Assembly: GCF_013363755.1 (NCBI RefSeq)
Contig: NZ_CP054840.1
Location: 510,001 to 574,000, forward strand
Length of the DNA stretch: 64,000 nt
Direction of reading: 5' to 3'
DNA from: Comamonas antarctica
GTDB lineage: Bacteria > Pseudomonadota > Gammaproteobacteria > Burkholderiales > Burkholderiaceae_C
The translations under genes and the position numbers were made by a program. This document shows positions 36,138 through 46,573 of the stretch, piece after piece. The stretch's first letter is position 1. Every line of letters begins with the position of its first letter. A model generated the notes under the pieces. It made no database searches, was not told the origin of the DNA, and saw only the letters and a list, made by a program, of their open reading frames with translations.

Positions 36138-37121
36138 ATGAATCTTCTCAAAGCCGGCCGGGTTCTGCGGCGCACCTTATGGCAGGCCGTGCCGACCGTG
36201 ATTGGCGTGGTCATCCTCAATTTCTGCCTGCTGCAACTGGTGCCCGGCGATGCGGCCGATGTCATTGCCGCCGAATCGGGCTCGGCCACGGCCGAGTCCA
36301 TGGCGCAGCTGCGCAGCCATTTCGGCCTGGACCTGCCGGTGCTCGAGCAACTGGGCGCCTACCTCGACAACCTCGCGCATTTCAGCCTCGGCACCTCGCC
36401 GCGCTACAACCTGCCCGTCACCGAACTGATTGCCTCGCGGCTGCCCAATACCTTGCTGCTGATGCTGGCCGCGCTGGGCACGGCGCTGGTGGCGGGCGTG
36501 CTGCTGGGCAGCCTGATGGCGAGCCGCGTCGGGCGCTGGCCGGACCGCGTGCTGTCGGTGCTGGCGCTGCTGCTGTATTCGACGCCCAGCTTCTGGCTCG
36601 GCCTGATGGCGGTGGTGCTGTTCTCGGTGCACCTGGGATGGCTGCCCACGGGCGGCAGCGCCAGCATCGGCGTGCAGATGACGGGCTGGGACAGCCTGGT
36701 CGACCGCCTGCGCCACCTGGTGCTGCCGGCGCTGGCCATGTCGGGCTTCTATGTCGCGATCTTCGCGCGGCTCACGCGCGCCTCGATGCTCGAAGTCAGC
36801 CGCCAGGACTTCGTGCGCACCGCGATGGCCAAGGGCTTGCATCCGCTGCGCGTCACTTTGGGCCATGTGCTGCGCAATGCGCTGATTCCCGTGACCACGG
36901 TGGCGGGCATGCACTTCGGCACGCTGCTGGGCGGCGCGGTGGTGGTCGAGACGGTGTTCAGCTGGCCCGGCCTGGGCCGGCTGGCCTTCGAGTCGGTGAT
37001 GGCGCGCGACTACACCGTGCTGCTGGGCATCCTGCTGCTGTCCTCGCTGCTGGTGATCCTGGCCAACATGCTGGTCGATCTGCTGCATGCCTGGCTCGAC
37101 CCGCGCATCCAGCTGCGCTGA
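36138..37121 (+). CDS. nikB: ABC transporter permease, NikB/DppB type
   Basis: A 327-residue inner-membrane permease of the nickel/peptide class. It starts MNLLKAGRVLRRTLWQAVPT, has six hydrophobic helices and the EAA-type cytoplasmic loop (DFVRTAMAKGLHP). The segment LQLVPGDAADVIAAESGSA is the usual NikB/DppB periplasmic start. In the open frame, upstream residues are a shadow of nikR. The nickel assignment rests on the divergent nikR; a dipeptide or opine substrate is not excluded by sequence. Confidence 0.85.
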   Translation: MNLLKAGRVLRRTLWQAVPTVIGVVILNFCLLQLVPGDAADVIAAESGSATAESMAQLRSHFGLDLPVLEQLGAYLDNLAHFSLGTSPRYNLPVTELIASRLPNTLLLMLAALGTALVAGVLLGSLMASRVGRWPDRVLSVLALLLYSTPSFWLGLMAVVLFSVHLGWLPTGGSASIGVQMTGWDSLVDRLRHLVLPALAMSGFYVAIFARLTRASMLEVSRQDFVRTAMAKGLHPLRVTLGHVLRNALIPVTTVAGMHFGTLLGGAVVVETVFSWPGLGRLAFESVMARDYTVLLGILLLSSLLVILANMLVDLLHAWLDPRIQLR

Positions 37122-37141
37122 ATTCATTCGAGAACCCTTCC

Positions 37142-38092
37142 ATGTCCACTCCCTTTCCCGTGACCGACGCGCGCCCCGCGCCGGCGCTGCCCACGCTCTG
37201 GCGCCGCCTGCGGCGCGCCGGGCCGGCCGCCGCCGCGGTGCCCACGCCCCATGCCGGGCGCAGCGCCGCGCTGCATGCCTTTGCGCGCAATGCCGCAGCC
37301 GTAGGCGCGGTGGTATTCCTGCTGGCCGTGCTGGCCATGGCGCTGCTCGCGCCCTGGCTGTTTCCGGGCGATCCGCTGGACATGGTGGCCACGCCGCTGC
37401 TGTGGCCCGGGCAGGACCCGGGGTTTGCGCTGGGCAGCGATTCGATGGGCCGCGACGTGCTGGCCGGCATTGCGCATGGCGCGCGCATGTCGCTGTCGGT
37501 GGGCGTGGTGGCCGCGGTGCTGAGCCTGCTGATCGGCATCGTGGTCGGCGCCACGGCCGGCTATTTCGGCGGCCGCGTCGACGATGTGCTGGTGCGCATC
37601 ACCGAGCTGTTCCAGACCATGCCCTCGTTCCTGTTCGTGATCGTGGTGGTGGCCATCGGCCAGCCGTCGATGGCGGTGATCGTGCTGGCCATCGGCCTGG
37701 CTTCGTGGCCGGTGATCGCGCGCCTGGTGCGCGCCGAGTTCCGCACGCTGCGCGAGATGGAGTTCGTGCTGGCCGCGCGCAGCCAGGGCTTCGGCCACCT
37801 GCGCATCATGCTGCAGGAGATGCTGCCCAACGCGCTGCCGCCGGTCATCGTGACCACCTCGGTGCTGGTGGCCAGCGCCATCCTGATCGAATCGGCGCTG
37901 TCCTTCCTGGGCATGGGCGATCCGAACACCGTGAGCTGGGGCAGCATGATCGGCGAGGGCCGCGAACTGCTGCGCACCTCGTGGTACCTGTGCGCGCTGC
38001 CCGGCACGGCCATCGTGCTGACGGTGCTGGCGCTCAATCTCGTGGGCGAAGGCCTCAACGATGCCCTCAACCCCCGACTGCGCAACCGCTGA
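37142..38092 (+). CDS. nikC: ABC transporter permease, NikC/DppC type
   Basis: A 316-residue permease partner of the preceding gene, 20 bases downstream. It has an N-terminal Ala/Pro-rich extension of about 45 residues, six helices, the LGSDSMGRDVLAGIAHGARMSL signature (given partly) of the NikC/DppC group, and an EAA loop (EFVLAARSQGFGHLRIM). It ends one base before the ATPase start, consistent with one operon. Confidence 0.86.
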   Translation: MSTPFPVTDARPAPALPTLWRRLRRAGPAAAAVPTPHAGRSAALHAFARNAAAVGAVVFLLAVLAMALLAPWLFPGDPLDMVATPLLWPGQDPGFALGSDSMGRDVLAGIAHGARMSLSVGVVAAVLSLLIGIVVGATAGYFGGRVDDVLVRITELFQTMPSFLFVIVVVAIGQPSMAVIVLAIGLASWPVIARLVRAEFRTLREMEFVLAARSQGFGHLRIMLQEMLPNALPPVIVTTSVLVASAILIESALSFLGMGDPNTVSWGSMIGEGRELLRTSWYLCALPGTAIVLTVLALNLVGEGLNDALNPRLRNR

Positions 38093-38093
38093 C

Positions 38094-39812
<1,719 letters not shown>

Positions 39813-39852
39813 AGCTCGGGGCGCGCAGCCCGGGGCACGCAGCCCGCGGCGC

Positions 39853-41613
39853 TCAGGCGGCTTGCAGGTGGGCATGCTGCCCCAGCCAGGGCAGCAGCGC
39901 CGCCTTGTCCATGGGCCGGGCGATATGGTAGCCCTGGCCTTCGTGGCAGCCCATGGCGCGCAGCGCATGCCAGGCGGCCGCATCCTCTATGCCCTCGGCC
40001 AGCACGCTCAAGCCCAGCTTGCGTCCCAGTTGCGCGACCATTTCGGCGATGCGCGCGCCATGCGGATCGCCAAGCTGGCGCGTGAAGGAGCGGTCGATCT
40101 TGATGCGGTCCAGCGGCAGGCGTTCGAGATAGCTCAGCGATGAATAGCCGGTGCCAAAGTCATCGATGGCAATCGAGATGCCCTCGGCGCGCAAGGCGCA
40201 GAGCGTGAGGTCCAGCAGCTGGGTCGGAAGCGCCGCCACCGATTCGGTGATCTCCAGTTCCAGATGCCGCCCCTGCAAGCCGTGCGCCGCGAGCGCCGCG
40301 CACACCAGGTCGAAGAAGCCCGGGTCGCGCAACTGCACGGTCGAGACATTGACCGCCATGCGCCGCGGCGCCAGCCCGGCGTCAAGCAGTTCGCGCATGG
40401 TCGCGCAGGCGGTCTCCAGCACCCATTGTCCCAGCGCCACGATCAGGCCCGAATGCTCGGCCACGGGAATGAACTGGTCTGGCGGAATGAAGCGCTGGTC
40501 CTCGGTGCGCCAGCGCAGCAGCGCCTCGAGCCCGGTGACCTGGCGCGTGCCGAGCTCGAGCTGCGGCTGGTACACCAGGAACAGCTGCTGCTTCTCGATG
40601 GCATCGCGCAGCTCCGACAGCAGCCGCGCGCGCGCACGCGCCTCGGTGCCCATCTGGTCGGCATATTGCAGGTATTGGCCGCGGTGGTCGCGTTTGGCGC
40701 GCTTGAGCGCAATCGTCGCATCCTTGATCAGATCGGCGCCCGGTTGCGGCGCCTTGGGCAGCAGCACATAGCCGCAGGTCAGCGACACCTTGTGCGCCAC
40801 GCCCTCGAAATGCAATGGCTGGCGCACGCACTCCAGCAGGCGCCGGGGCTGTACCTGCGGCACCGGGCCCAGCACCGCGAACGTGTCCGCGCCCAGCCGC
40901 GCCAGCAGCACGCCCGCGGGCAGCGAGCTTTCGAGGCGGCGTGCGACCTGTTCAAGCAGGCGGTCGCCAAAATGGTGGCCCATCATGTCGTTGGTCGCGC
41001 TGAAATCGTCGATGTCGATCAAGGCCACCATATGGTCGTCGAGCCCGCGCTGTTCACAGGCATTGACGCGGTCGATGAAGTGCGCGCGGTTGGGCAGATT
41101 GACCAGCGGGTCGTGGTAGGCGCTGGCGTGCACCGCGCACAGCTGCTTGTAGGAGCGCACGGCGGTGACGACCATCGCCAGCAGCCGGTCGCGCGTCAGC
41201 TCGGCCTTGGTGCGGTAGTCGTTGATGTCGTAGCGCAGCAGTGTCTCGAGATCGGGCACCTGCCCGGGCCGGCCGGTGCGCAGCACGATGCGGGTGTTGC
41301 CCAGGCCCGCGCTGTGGCGGATGAAATCGACCAGTTCCAGCCCCGAGCTGCCGGGCTCGGACACCACGTCGATCAGCACCATGGCCAGGTCGTGTTCGCG
41401 CAGCAGCAGGGCGCGCGCCTCGTCGCCGGAGAACGCATGCATGAACACCAGCGGGCGTCCGAACAGCAGCTGGCCTTCGAGCGCGGCGCAGGTCGCGGCA
41501 TGCACGTCGGGGTCGTTGTCGACCACCAGCACGCGCCAGGCGGGCGTATCGTCGGGCGCGGCCACGCGCGCGCCGGGCACGGCACGCGGGCCCGGTGCAG
41601 GTTCAGACCACAT
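39853..41613 (-). CDS. Response regulator with degenerate GGDEF and intact EAL domain
   Basis: A 586-residue c-di-GMP phosphodiesterase candidate. The N-terminal receiver reads LVVDNDPDVHAAT and VLIDVV, and carries RTGRPGQVPDLETLLRYDINDY, a form typical of two-component receivers linked to c-di-GMP proteins. The middle GGDEF domain is degenerate (GADTF in place of GGDEF). The EAL domain is intact: EALLRW, ELEITES, IDDFGTGYSSLSYL, KIDRSF and EGIED with GCHEGQGYHIARPM. The start is uncertain; 41613 overlaps siaD by 11 bases. It terminates the siaABCD operon and would oppose SiaD. Confidence 0.88.
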   Translation of the reverse strand: MWSEPAPGPRAVPGARVAAPDDTPAWRVLVVDNDPDVHAATCAALEGQLLFGRPLVFMHAFSGDEARALLLREHDLAMVLIDVVSEPGSSGLELVDFIRHSAGLGNTRIVLRTGRPGQVPDLETLLRYDINDYRTKAELTRDRLLAMVVTAVRSYKQLCAVHASAYHDPLVNLPNRAHFIDRVNACEQRGLDDHMVALIDIDDFSATNDMMGHHFGDRLLEQVARRLESSLPAGVLLARLGADTFAVLGPVPQVQPRRLLECVRQPLHFEGVAHKVSLTCGYVLLPKAPQPGADLIKDATIALKRAKRDHRGQYLQYADQMGTEARARARLLSELRDAIEKQQLFLVYQPQLELGTRQVTGLEALLRWRTEDQRFIPPDQFIPVAEHSGLIVALGQWVLETACATMRELLDAGLAPRRMAVNVSTVQLRDPGFFDLVCAALAAHGLQGRHLELEITESVAALPTQLLDLTLCALRAEGISIAIDDFGTGYSSLSYLERLPLDRIKIDRSFTRQLGDPHGARIAEMVAQLGRKLGLSVLAEGIEDAAAWHALRAMGCHEGQGYHIARPMDKAALLPWLGQHAHLQAA

Positions 41614-42355
41614 GCTCGGCGGCATGCAGGCAGGCGGCTGCCTGCCGGACCTGGTTGCGGCCCGCGCGCTTGGCGATGAACAAGGCCTCGTCGGCCAGCC
41701 CGTAGGCGCTGTCGAAATCGCCGCCCGCGCCGGCCCAGCAGACGCCGAAGCTGGCGGTGACGCGGCTGCCGTCGGGCAGATTGAACGCATGGTTCTCGAT
41801 GGCGCGCCGCAGCGCCTGCGCCACCTGCTCGGACTCGGCGCCGCTGTGCCGCGGCAGGGCGACGGTGAACTCCTCGCCGCCCACGCGGCCGACGTGGGCG
41901 GACGCGGGCACGACGGCCTGCAGGCAGGCCACCACGCCCAGGATCACGCGGTCGCCCATGGGATGGCCGAAGCTGTCGTTGATGCGCTTGAAGTGGTCGA
42001 TGTCGAGCACGATCAGCGCCAGGTCCTGGTGCGCGAACATGCGGTTCACGCGGTCGATGATCGCCGCGCGGTTGAGCACGCCGGTGAGCGGATCGTGGTT
42101 GGCGCGGTGCTCCAGCTCGGCCGCGAGGTCTTGCAGCCGCGTGTTCAGCTGGTTCATCTCCAGCTCCGCCTTGTCGCTGCGCCGCACCAGCCGGCGCGTC
42201 TCGCGCAGCAGCCGCTCGTAGGCGACGATCAGGTCGGCCAGCGCCTCGCCGCCCGGCGCTGGCGCGGCGGCCGCATGCGCCGACTTCGCGGCCTGCAGCG
42301 CCTGGTTCTCGGCATCGAACAGATCGGGCACGGGCCCGGCGTCGGCGCAGGCCAT
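41603..42355 (-). CDS. siaD: Diguanylate cyclase SiaD
   Basis: SiaD makes c-di-GMP when activated by SiaC. The 250-residue protein has an N-terminal helical/coiled-coil region (about residues 35-85, RLLRETRRLVRRSDKAELEM) and a GGDEF domain with NHDPLTGVLNRAA, DIDHFKRINDSFGH and the active site RVGGEEFTVAL. No RxxD inhibitory motif precedes GGEEF. SiaD starts directly after the SiaC stop, with no gap. The order matches the Pseudomonas siaABCD operon. Confidence 0.9.
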   Translation of the reverse strand: MACADAGPVPDLFDAENQALQAAKSAHAAAAPAPGGEALADLIVAYERLLRETRRLVRRSDKAELEMNQLNTRLQDLAAELEHRANHDPLTGVLNRAAIIDRVNRMFAHQDLALIVLDIDHFKRINDSFGHPMGDRVILGVVACLQAVVPASAHVGRVGGEEFTVALPRHSGAESEQVAQALRRAIENHAFNLPDGSRVTASFGVCWAGAGGDFDSAYGLADEALFIAKRAGRNQVRQAAACLHAAEHVV

Positions 42356-42751
42356 TCAGGCACCTCCCACCGCGCGGGTGACGAAGTCGATGGCCGGGAA
42401 ATCCTCGCTCAGCTCCTGGCCGAATTCGAGAATCGTGTCGTCTTCTTCATCGTGGTACCAGTTCAGGCGCACCGGGTTGCCGTCCTCGGCGGCATTGCTC
42501 AGCGCCTCGATCAGGTTGAACAGCATCTTGGTGCTGGAGCTGTTGAAGTAGGCCAGCGCGATGTGCACTTCCAGCGCGCTGCCCGACTGCGCCGCAAGAA
42601 ACGCCTTGAGGCGCGCAATGATGTCGCCATAGAAAGCCGCGGCGTTCTCGGGATAGGACTCGCCGCGCAGGCTCAGGCTGCGCGCGTCGAACTGGAAATC
42701 CACCTCGGGAGAGCTGGGCGTGGGGGCGATGTAGAGGTTTTCCATGGGCAA
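42356..42751 (-). CDS. siaC: SiaC, anti-sigma-antagonist-like regulator (DUF1987)
   Basis: SiaC in Pseudomonas is phosphorylated by SiaB and, unphosphorylated, binds SiaD and activates it. The 131-residue protein matches the DUF1987 family, with IAPTPSSPEVDF near the start, LRGESYPENAAAFY, and AYFNSSSTKMLF at residues 67-78. The Ser/Thr run SSST is where the phosphorylated threonine would lie. The start is at 42751 or the next ATG (42745). It overlaps neither neighbour, but abuts siaD. Confidence 0.92.
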   Translation of the reverse strand: MPMENLYIAPTPSSPEVDFQFDARSLSLRGESYPENAAAFYGDIIARLKAFLAAQSGSALEVHIALAYFNSSSTKMLFNLIEALSNAAEDGNPVRLNWYHDEEDDTILEFGQELSEDFPAIDFVTRAVGGA

Positions 42752-42779
42752 TCTTGCTGCGTTGGCGGGCGGGGCGGGC

Positions 42780-43352
42780 CTAGATGGCGGCCTTCAGGTA
42801 GAAGACCGGCGAGTCGCCCGAAGCGTCAGCGGTGTCGAAATCGAACTCCAGGGGCTGGCTTGCATCCCGGGCCACGGTGAGAAATCCCATGCCCGCGCCC
42901 TTGCTGCCTTCGGGCGTGTCCTCGCGCAGCGTCTGGCGGTAGGCCTGCTTGATTTCGTCCAGCGTCATGTTGCGCAGCGCCCCGAGCTTCACGCGCAGTT
43001 CCTCGGCCACCGGCGGCGCGATCGGGTTGGCGCACAGCAGCAGGAAGCTGCCGTCGGCCTCGCGGCGGATGCACACCGAGCCGTGGCGCAGCTCGCCGTT
43101 GTTCTGGCTCGGCGGGGTCAGCGCATCCGCCGAGTAATGGATGATGTTCTGCGCCATCTCGACAAACGACGAGAACAGCTTGCGCCGCGTGGGCGCGGGC
43201 ACGCCCGCGACTTCGAGTTGCAGCTTCACCGCATCGGCCATCGCGGCCACGATGTGCTGCGAGAAGTAGCCGACGTAGTAGAAGATGACCTGGTGCTGGC
43301 GCGCCAGGTGGAAGAAGGCGCCGTACTTTTCGGCAATCAGCGGGGAGGGCAT
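42780..43352 (-). CDS. siaB: SiaB-type protein kinase (DUF6272)
   Basis: SiaB phosphorylates SiaC and so switches off SiaD. The 190-residue protein matches the SiaB/DUF6272 family with a HATPase-like fold: EMAQNIIHYS carries the N-box-like asparagine region, GSKGAGMGFLTVARDA the glycine-rich ATP lid. It lies 28 bases upstream of siaC and 12 bases downstream of the phosphatase gene. Assigned from fold features and operon position. Confidence 0.88.
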   Translation of the reverse strand: MPSPLIAEKYGAFFHLARQHQVIFYYVGYFSQHIVAAMADAVKLQLEVAGVPAPTRRKLFSSFVEMAQNIIHYSADALTPPSQNNGELRHGSVCIRREADGSFLLLCANPIAPPVAEELRVKLGALRNMTLDEIKQAYRQTLREDTPEGSKGAGMGFLTVARDASQPLEFDFDTADASGDSPVFYLKAAI

Positions 43353-43364
43353 GGCGGGCAGGGC

Positions 43365-44597
43365 TCAGGTTCGGAAGCAAAAGAAGGTCAGGTCGTCGCG
43401 GCGCGGCTGCTCGCCCTGCCAGTCGCGCAGGGCCTCCACCAGCGCGGCATTGACCTGCGCCGGGGTGTGGGCGTGGTGTTCGCGCAGCAGTTCGCGCACC
43501 CGGCGCTTGCCGAAGGCAATGCCGCGCGGCCCGCCGATCTGGTCGATCAATCCGTCGGTGCTCACGAACACCAGGCTGCCCGCGGGCAGCTGCAGTTCCT
43601 GGTTGCGCCACACGTAGTTGAAATCGCTGTCGACATAGCCCACGCCCTGGCGCTGGCCGTCGAGCATCTCCACGCCGTCGGCACCGGGGCGCAGCACGAA
43701 CATCGTCAGCCGCGCACCCGCAAACACCAGCTGGCCGCTCGCGGGCTCGAACCAGAAGCAGGCCGCATCCATGCCGTCGTCCGACCCCGGCGTGTCGTCC
43801 TGGCCGTCGACCTGGCCCAGCATCTGCTTGATGCTGCGGTTGACATGGCCCAGCAGCCCGGCCGGGTCCTTGGGGCCGTTCTGCTCGATCGCCTGGCTCA
43901 GGCTGGTGGACGCGATCAGCGTCATGAACGCACCCGGCACGCCGTGGCCAGTGCAGTCGGCGACGGTGGCGAACCAGCCGTCTTCGGCGGTGCAGAACTG
44001 GTAGAAATCGCCGCCCACGATGTCGCGCGGCTCCCACACCAGATGCGCCTGCGGGCAGGCGCGCGCCAGGGCCTCCAGGGAACTGCGCAGCGTCGAGCGC
44101 TGGATCACGCTCGCATATTCGATGCTGTGCATGATCTGGCGGTTGCGCGAGGCCTGCATGTCGGCGACCACGCGCATCAGCTGCAAGCCGTTGCCGGTAC
44201 CCGCGAATGCGCCGTCGCGCGTGATGATGAAGCCATCGGTCAGCGCCTTCTCGCCGTATTCGACGGTCTTGCGCGTCAGCGCGTCGATGTCGAGGGCGGC
44301 GTCGACGACCAGCGGCTCCTTGTCCATGAACGCAATGCAGCTCTTCCTGCCATACAGCTCGTTGCGGAACTGCTTGCTCATCTGCGACAGGAAGATGCTG
44401 CGGCTGATGAGGCCGATGGGCTTTTGGCCTTCGACCACGGGAAGGCTCACCAGGTCCTTGTGCCGGCCGAAGACCTCCATGACCTTTTCATTGGTCTCGT
44501 CGGGCGCCATGCTCGGCACCTCGATGCACAGATCGGCGGCACTGGGCTGGCGAAAGCGCGGCCGGACGCCGCTGAGGTACTCGGGGAGATCGCGCAT
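43365..44597 (-). CDS. siaA: SiaA-type PP2C/SpoIIE phosphatase with N-terminal CBS domains
   Basis: This 410-residue protein is the expected phosphatase that dephosphorylates SiaC. The C-terminal PP2C (SpoIIE) domain has PRDIVGGDFYQF, VADCTGHGVPGAFM, STDGLIDQI and RRDDLTFF. Unlike Pseudomonas SiaA, which has a transmembrane periplasmic sensor and HAMP, the N-terminal 160 residues are soluble and look like a CBS pair: VSLPVVEGQKPIGLISRSIFLSQM and a second half FIITRDGAFAGTGN; the FRNELYGRKSC segment is typical of CBS pairs found in c-di-GMP enzymes. It may sense a nucleotide in the cytoplasm. Overall order siaA-B-C-D is kept. Confidence 0.85.
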   Translation of the reverse strand: MRDLPEYLSGVRPRFRQPSAADLCIEVPSMAPDETNEKVMEVFGRHKDLVSLPVVEGQKPIGLISRSIFLSQMSKQFRNELYGRKSCIAFMDKEPLVVDAALDIDALTRKTVEYGEKALTDGFIITRDGAFAGTGNGLQLMRVVADMQASRNRQIMHSIEYASVIQRSTLRSSLEALARACPQAHLVWEPRDIVGGDFYQFCTAEDGWFATVADCTGHGVPGAFMTLIASTSLSQAIEQNGPKDPAGLLGHVNRSIKQMLGQVDGQDDTPGSDDGMDAACFWFEPASGQLVFAGARLTMFVLRPGADGVEMLDGQRQGVGYVDSDFNYVWRNQELQLPAGSLVFVSTDGLIDQIGGPRGIAFGKRRVRELLREHHAHTPAQVNAALVEALRDWQGEQPRRDDLTFFCFRT

Positions 44598-44736
44598 GAC
44601 AGCTGGGAAGAAACGATGTACGCAAATGTTACTTTTGCTGTATTTCGTATTTATGACAGCTTGGTTTCAGCGCCACTCCCTCCCGTCTTCGCGCCGATGA
44701 ACACCGGGCGGACCCGCATCCGCCAGGCGCAGGCGC

Positions 44737-46332
44737 TTACTTCTTCGGTTCCAACCAGACATCGGCCAGGTTCGACTCGACGCCATCGGCGGTGAGCGAA
44801 TGGTCGTGCACGCGCTGGTTCGCAATGGTGATGAACTCGGGCTGGTAGAGGTTCAGGTCCGGCACGTCGCGCGCCACCTGGTCCTGGAAGTCCTTGAACA
44901 GCTTCTTGCGTTTGACCGGGTCGTTCTCGACGGCCGCGTCTTCCAGCAGCTTGTCGACCACGGGGCTGTTGTAGTGCGTGCCATTGGAGAAAGGCACGCC
45001 CTTGATGAAGTTCTTCGACCAGTACAGCCGCTGCACGCCCACCGTGGGGTCGAACAGGTTGCTCGCGCCATTGGTGGTGAACGCGAAGTCGCGGTCGGTG
45101 TAGATGCGCTTGATGAAGGCGCTCGGGTCCTGGGCGCGCACCGTCACGGCGATGCCGATGCGTGCCAGCGCGGTGCGGATGTAGTCGGGCAGGCGCGTGC
45201 CTTCGGCGCTGATCGGGTTGAAGTCCAGCGGCAGCGCGAAGCGCACGCCGCCGGCCTTGCGCGGGTAGCCGGCTTCATCGAGCAGCGCGTTGGCCTTCTT
45301 CAGGTCGTACGCATAGGGCGAGGGCGCGGGGTCGTGGTAGGCGGCGAGGCCCGGCGCGATCGGCGAGTAGCTGACCTTGCCGTAGCCGTAGTTCACGACC
45401 TTGACGATCACGTTGCGGTCCAGCGCATGCGCCACCGCCTGGCGCACCTTGTCGTTCTTGAAGTACTCGTTGTCGAGGTTGAACTCCAGGCGCGTGACAT
45501 TGTGCGAATAGCTGTTGCCCTTGGTCTCGAAGCGCAGCGTGGGAATCTTCTTCAGGCGCTCGAGATCGGCCAGCGGCACGGGCGTGCGGTAGCCCAGATC
45601 CACGGTGCCGGTCTCGAAGGCCACCGCCGCGGCCGCCGGGGCGCCGACGAAGCGCACGATCAGCTGGTCGACATAGGGCTTGGGCTTGTCCCAGTAATCG
45701 GCGTTGCGCTCATAGCCGATGTGGCTGCCGCGCACCCATTCCTTGAACCTGAACGGGCCCGTGCCCACGGGCGCGTTGTTGTTGGGGTTGGACTGGGCCG
45801 GCGTGCCTTCGTACCGGTGTTTGGGCACGATCGGGGTCTCGGACGCCACCAGCGCGCGGATCAGATAGGGCGCGGGCTTGGACAGGCGGATGATGGCCGT
45901 GTGCTTGTCCGGCGTGTCGATGCCGCTGACGTTGGCGAAGGTGTTGCGCCCGCGCGGGTGGATCTTCTTGAGCAGGTCGATGGAGAAGGCCACGTCGGCC
46001 GAGGTGAACTCGCGCCCGTCATGCCACTTGACGCCCTGGCGCAGGTGGAAGGTATAGGTCAGGCCGTCGGGGCTGATGCTCCACTTCGTGGCCAGCTGCG
46101 GCTGCGGGTTGACGCCGTAGTCGTACTTGAGCAGGCCTTCGGTGACCTTGGCGCTGACGCTCAGGATCGGCGTGGCGACATTGCTCACCGTGACCAGCGC
46201 GGTGGGCTCGGTGGGCAGCAGCAGCGTGAGCGTGCCGGAATGGTCGGGCGGCGCGGCGTGGCTGGCCAGGCCGATGCCCAGCAGCGCGGCGGCCAGCAGG
46301 GAACGGGTGCGGAAGGTGAATGGATGCTTCAT
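44737..46332 (-). CDS. Family 5 extracellular solute-binding protein (peptide/nickel type)
   Basis: A 531-residue periplasmic binding protein of the DppA/OppA/NikA family. The signal peptide ends near residue 26 (SHAAPPD). The family signature is seen in LATKWSISPDGLTYTFHLRQGVKWHDGREF (quoted partly as TYTFHLRQGVKWHDG). It lies upstream of siaA, downstream of the hyu genes on the same strand, and is separated from them by a repeat array. It could deliver a peptide, glutathione fragment or cyclic amide to the hyu system. It is far from the nik permeases (about 7 kb), so linking it to them is speculative. Confidence 0.88.
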   Translation of the reverse strand: MKHPFTFRTRSLLAAALLGIGLASHAAPPDHSGTLTLLLPTEPTALVTVSNVATPILSVSAKVTEGLLKYDYGVNPQPQLATKWSISPDGLTYTFHLRQGVKWHDGREFTSADVAFSIDLLKKIHPRGRNTFANVSGIDTPDKHTAIIRLSKPAPYLIRALVASETPIVPKHRYEGTPAQSNPNNNAPVGTGPFRFKEWVRGSHIGYERNADYWDKPKPYVDQLIVRFVGAPAAAAVAFETGTVDLGYRTPVPLADLERLKKIPTLRFETKGNSYSHNVTRLEFNLDNEYFKNDKVRQAVAHALDRNVIVKVVNYGYGKVSYSPIAPGLAAYHDPAPSPYAYDLKKANALLDEAGYPRKAGGVRFALPLDFNPISAEGTRLPDYIRTALARIGIAVTVRAQDPSAFIKRIYTDRDFAFTTNGASNLFDPTVGVQRLYWSKNFIKGVPFSNGTHYNSPVVDKLLEDAAVENDPVKRKKLFKDFQDQVARDVPDLNLYQPEFITIANQRVHDHSLTADGVESNLADVWLEPKK

Positions 46333-46380
46333 GGCTTGGAACGGGAATGCAGAGGGAAGGATTGGGGGACGTGGCCGTTC

Positions 46381-46573
46381 ATGGTTCGACAGGCTCACCA
46401 CGAACGGTTTGCATGGTTCGACAGGCTCACCACGAACGGACAGGCGCACCACGAACGGTTTGCATGGTTCGACAGGCTCACCACGAACGGTTTGCATGGT
46501 TCGACAGGCTCACCACGAACGGACAGGCGCACCACGAACGGTTTGCATGGTTCGACAGGCTCACCACGAACGG
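46381..46573. repeat. Tandem repeat array of 83-bp composite units
   Basis: Five copies of a 27-bp core beginning ATGGTTCGACAGGCTCACC start at 46381, 46413, 46464, 46496 and 46547. Spacings alternate 32 and 51, so the array is 2.3 copies of an 83-bp unit. The core has an inverted repeat (GTTCG with CGAAC). The array starts immediately after the stop codon of the hyuB gene and ends about 50 bases before the binding protein start. Confidence 0.93.

Noticed and set aside
44737..46332. NikA for the nik permeases
   Set aside because: It is about 5 to 7 kb away on the opposite strand and is adjacent to the hyu operon; NikA-specific histidine/butane-tricarboxylate residues could not be confirmed by eye.
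46381..46573. CRISPR array
   Set aside because: The repeats are separated by no unique spacers of constant length; spacing is 32 and 51 with identical intervening sequence, so this is a tandem dispersed-repeat array. No cas genes are near.
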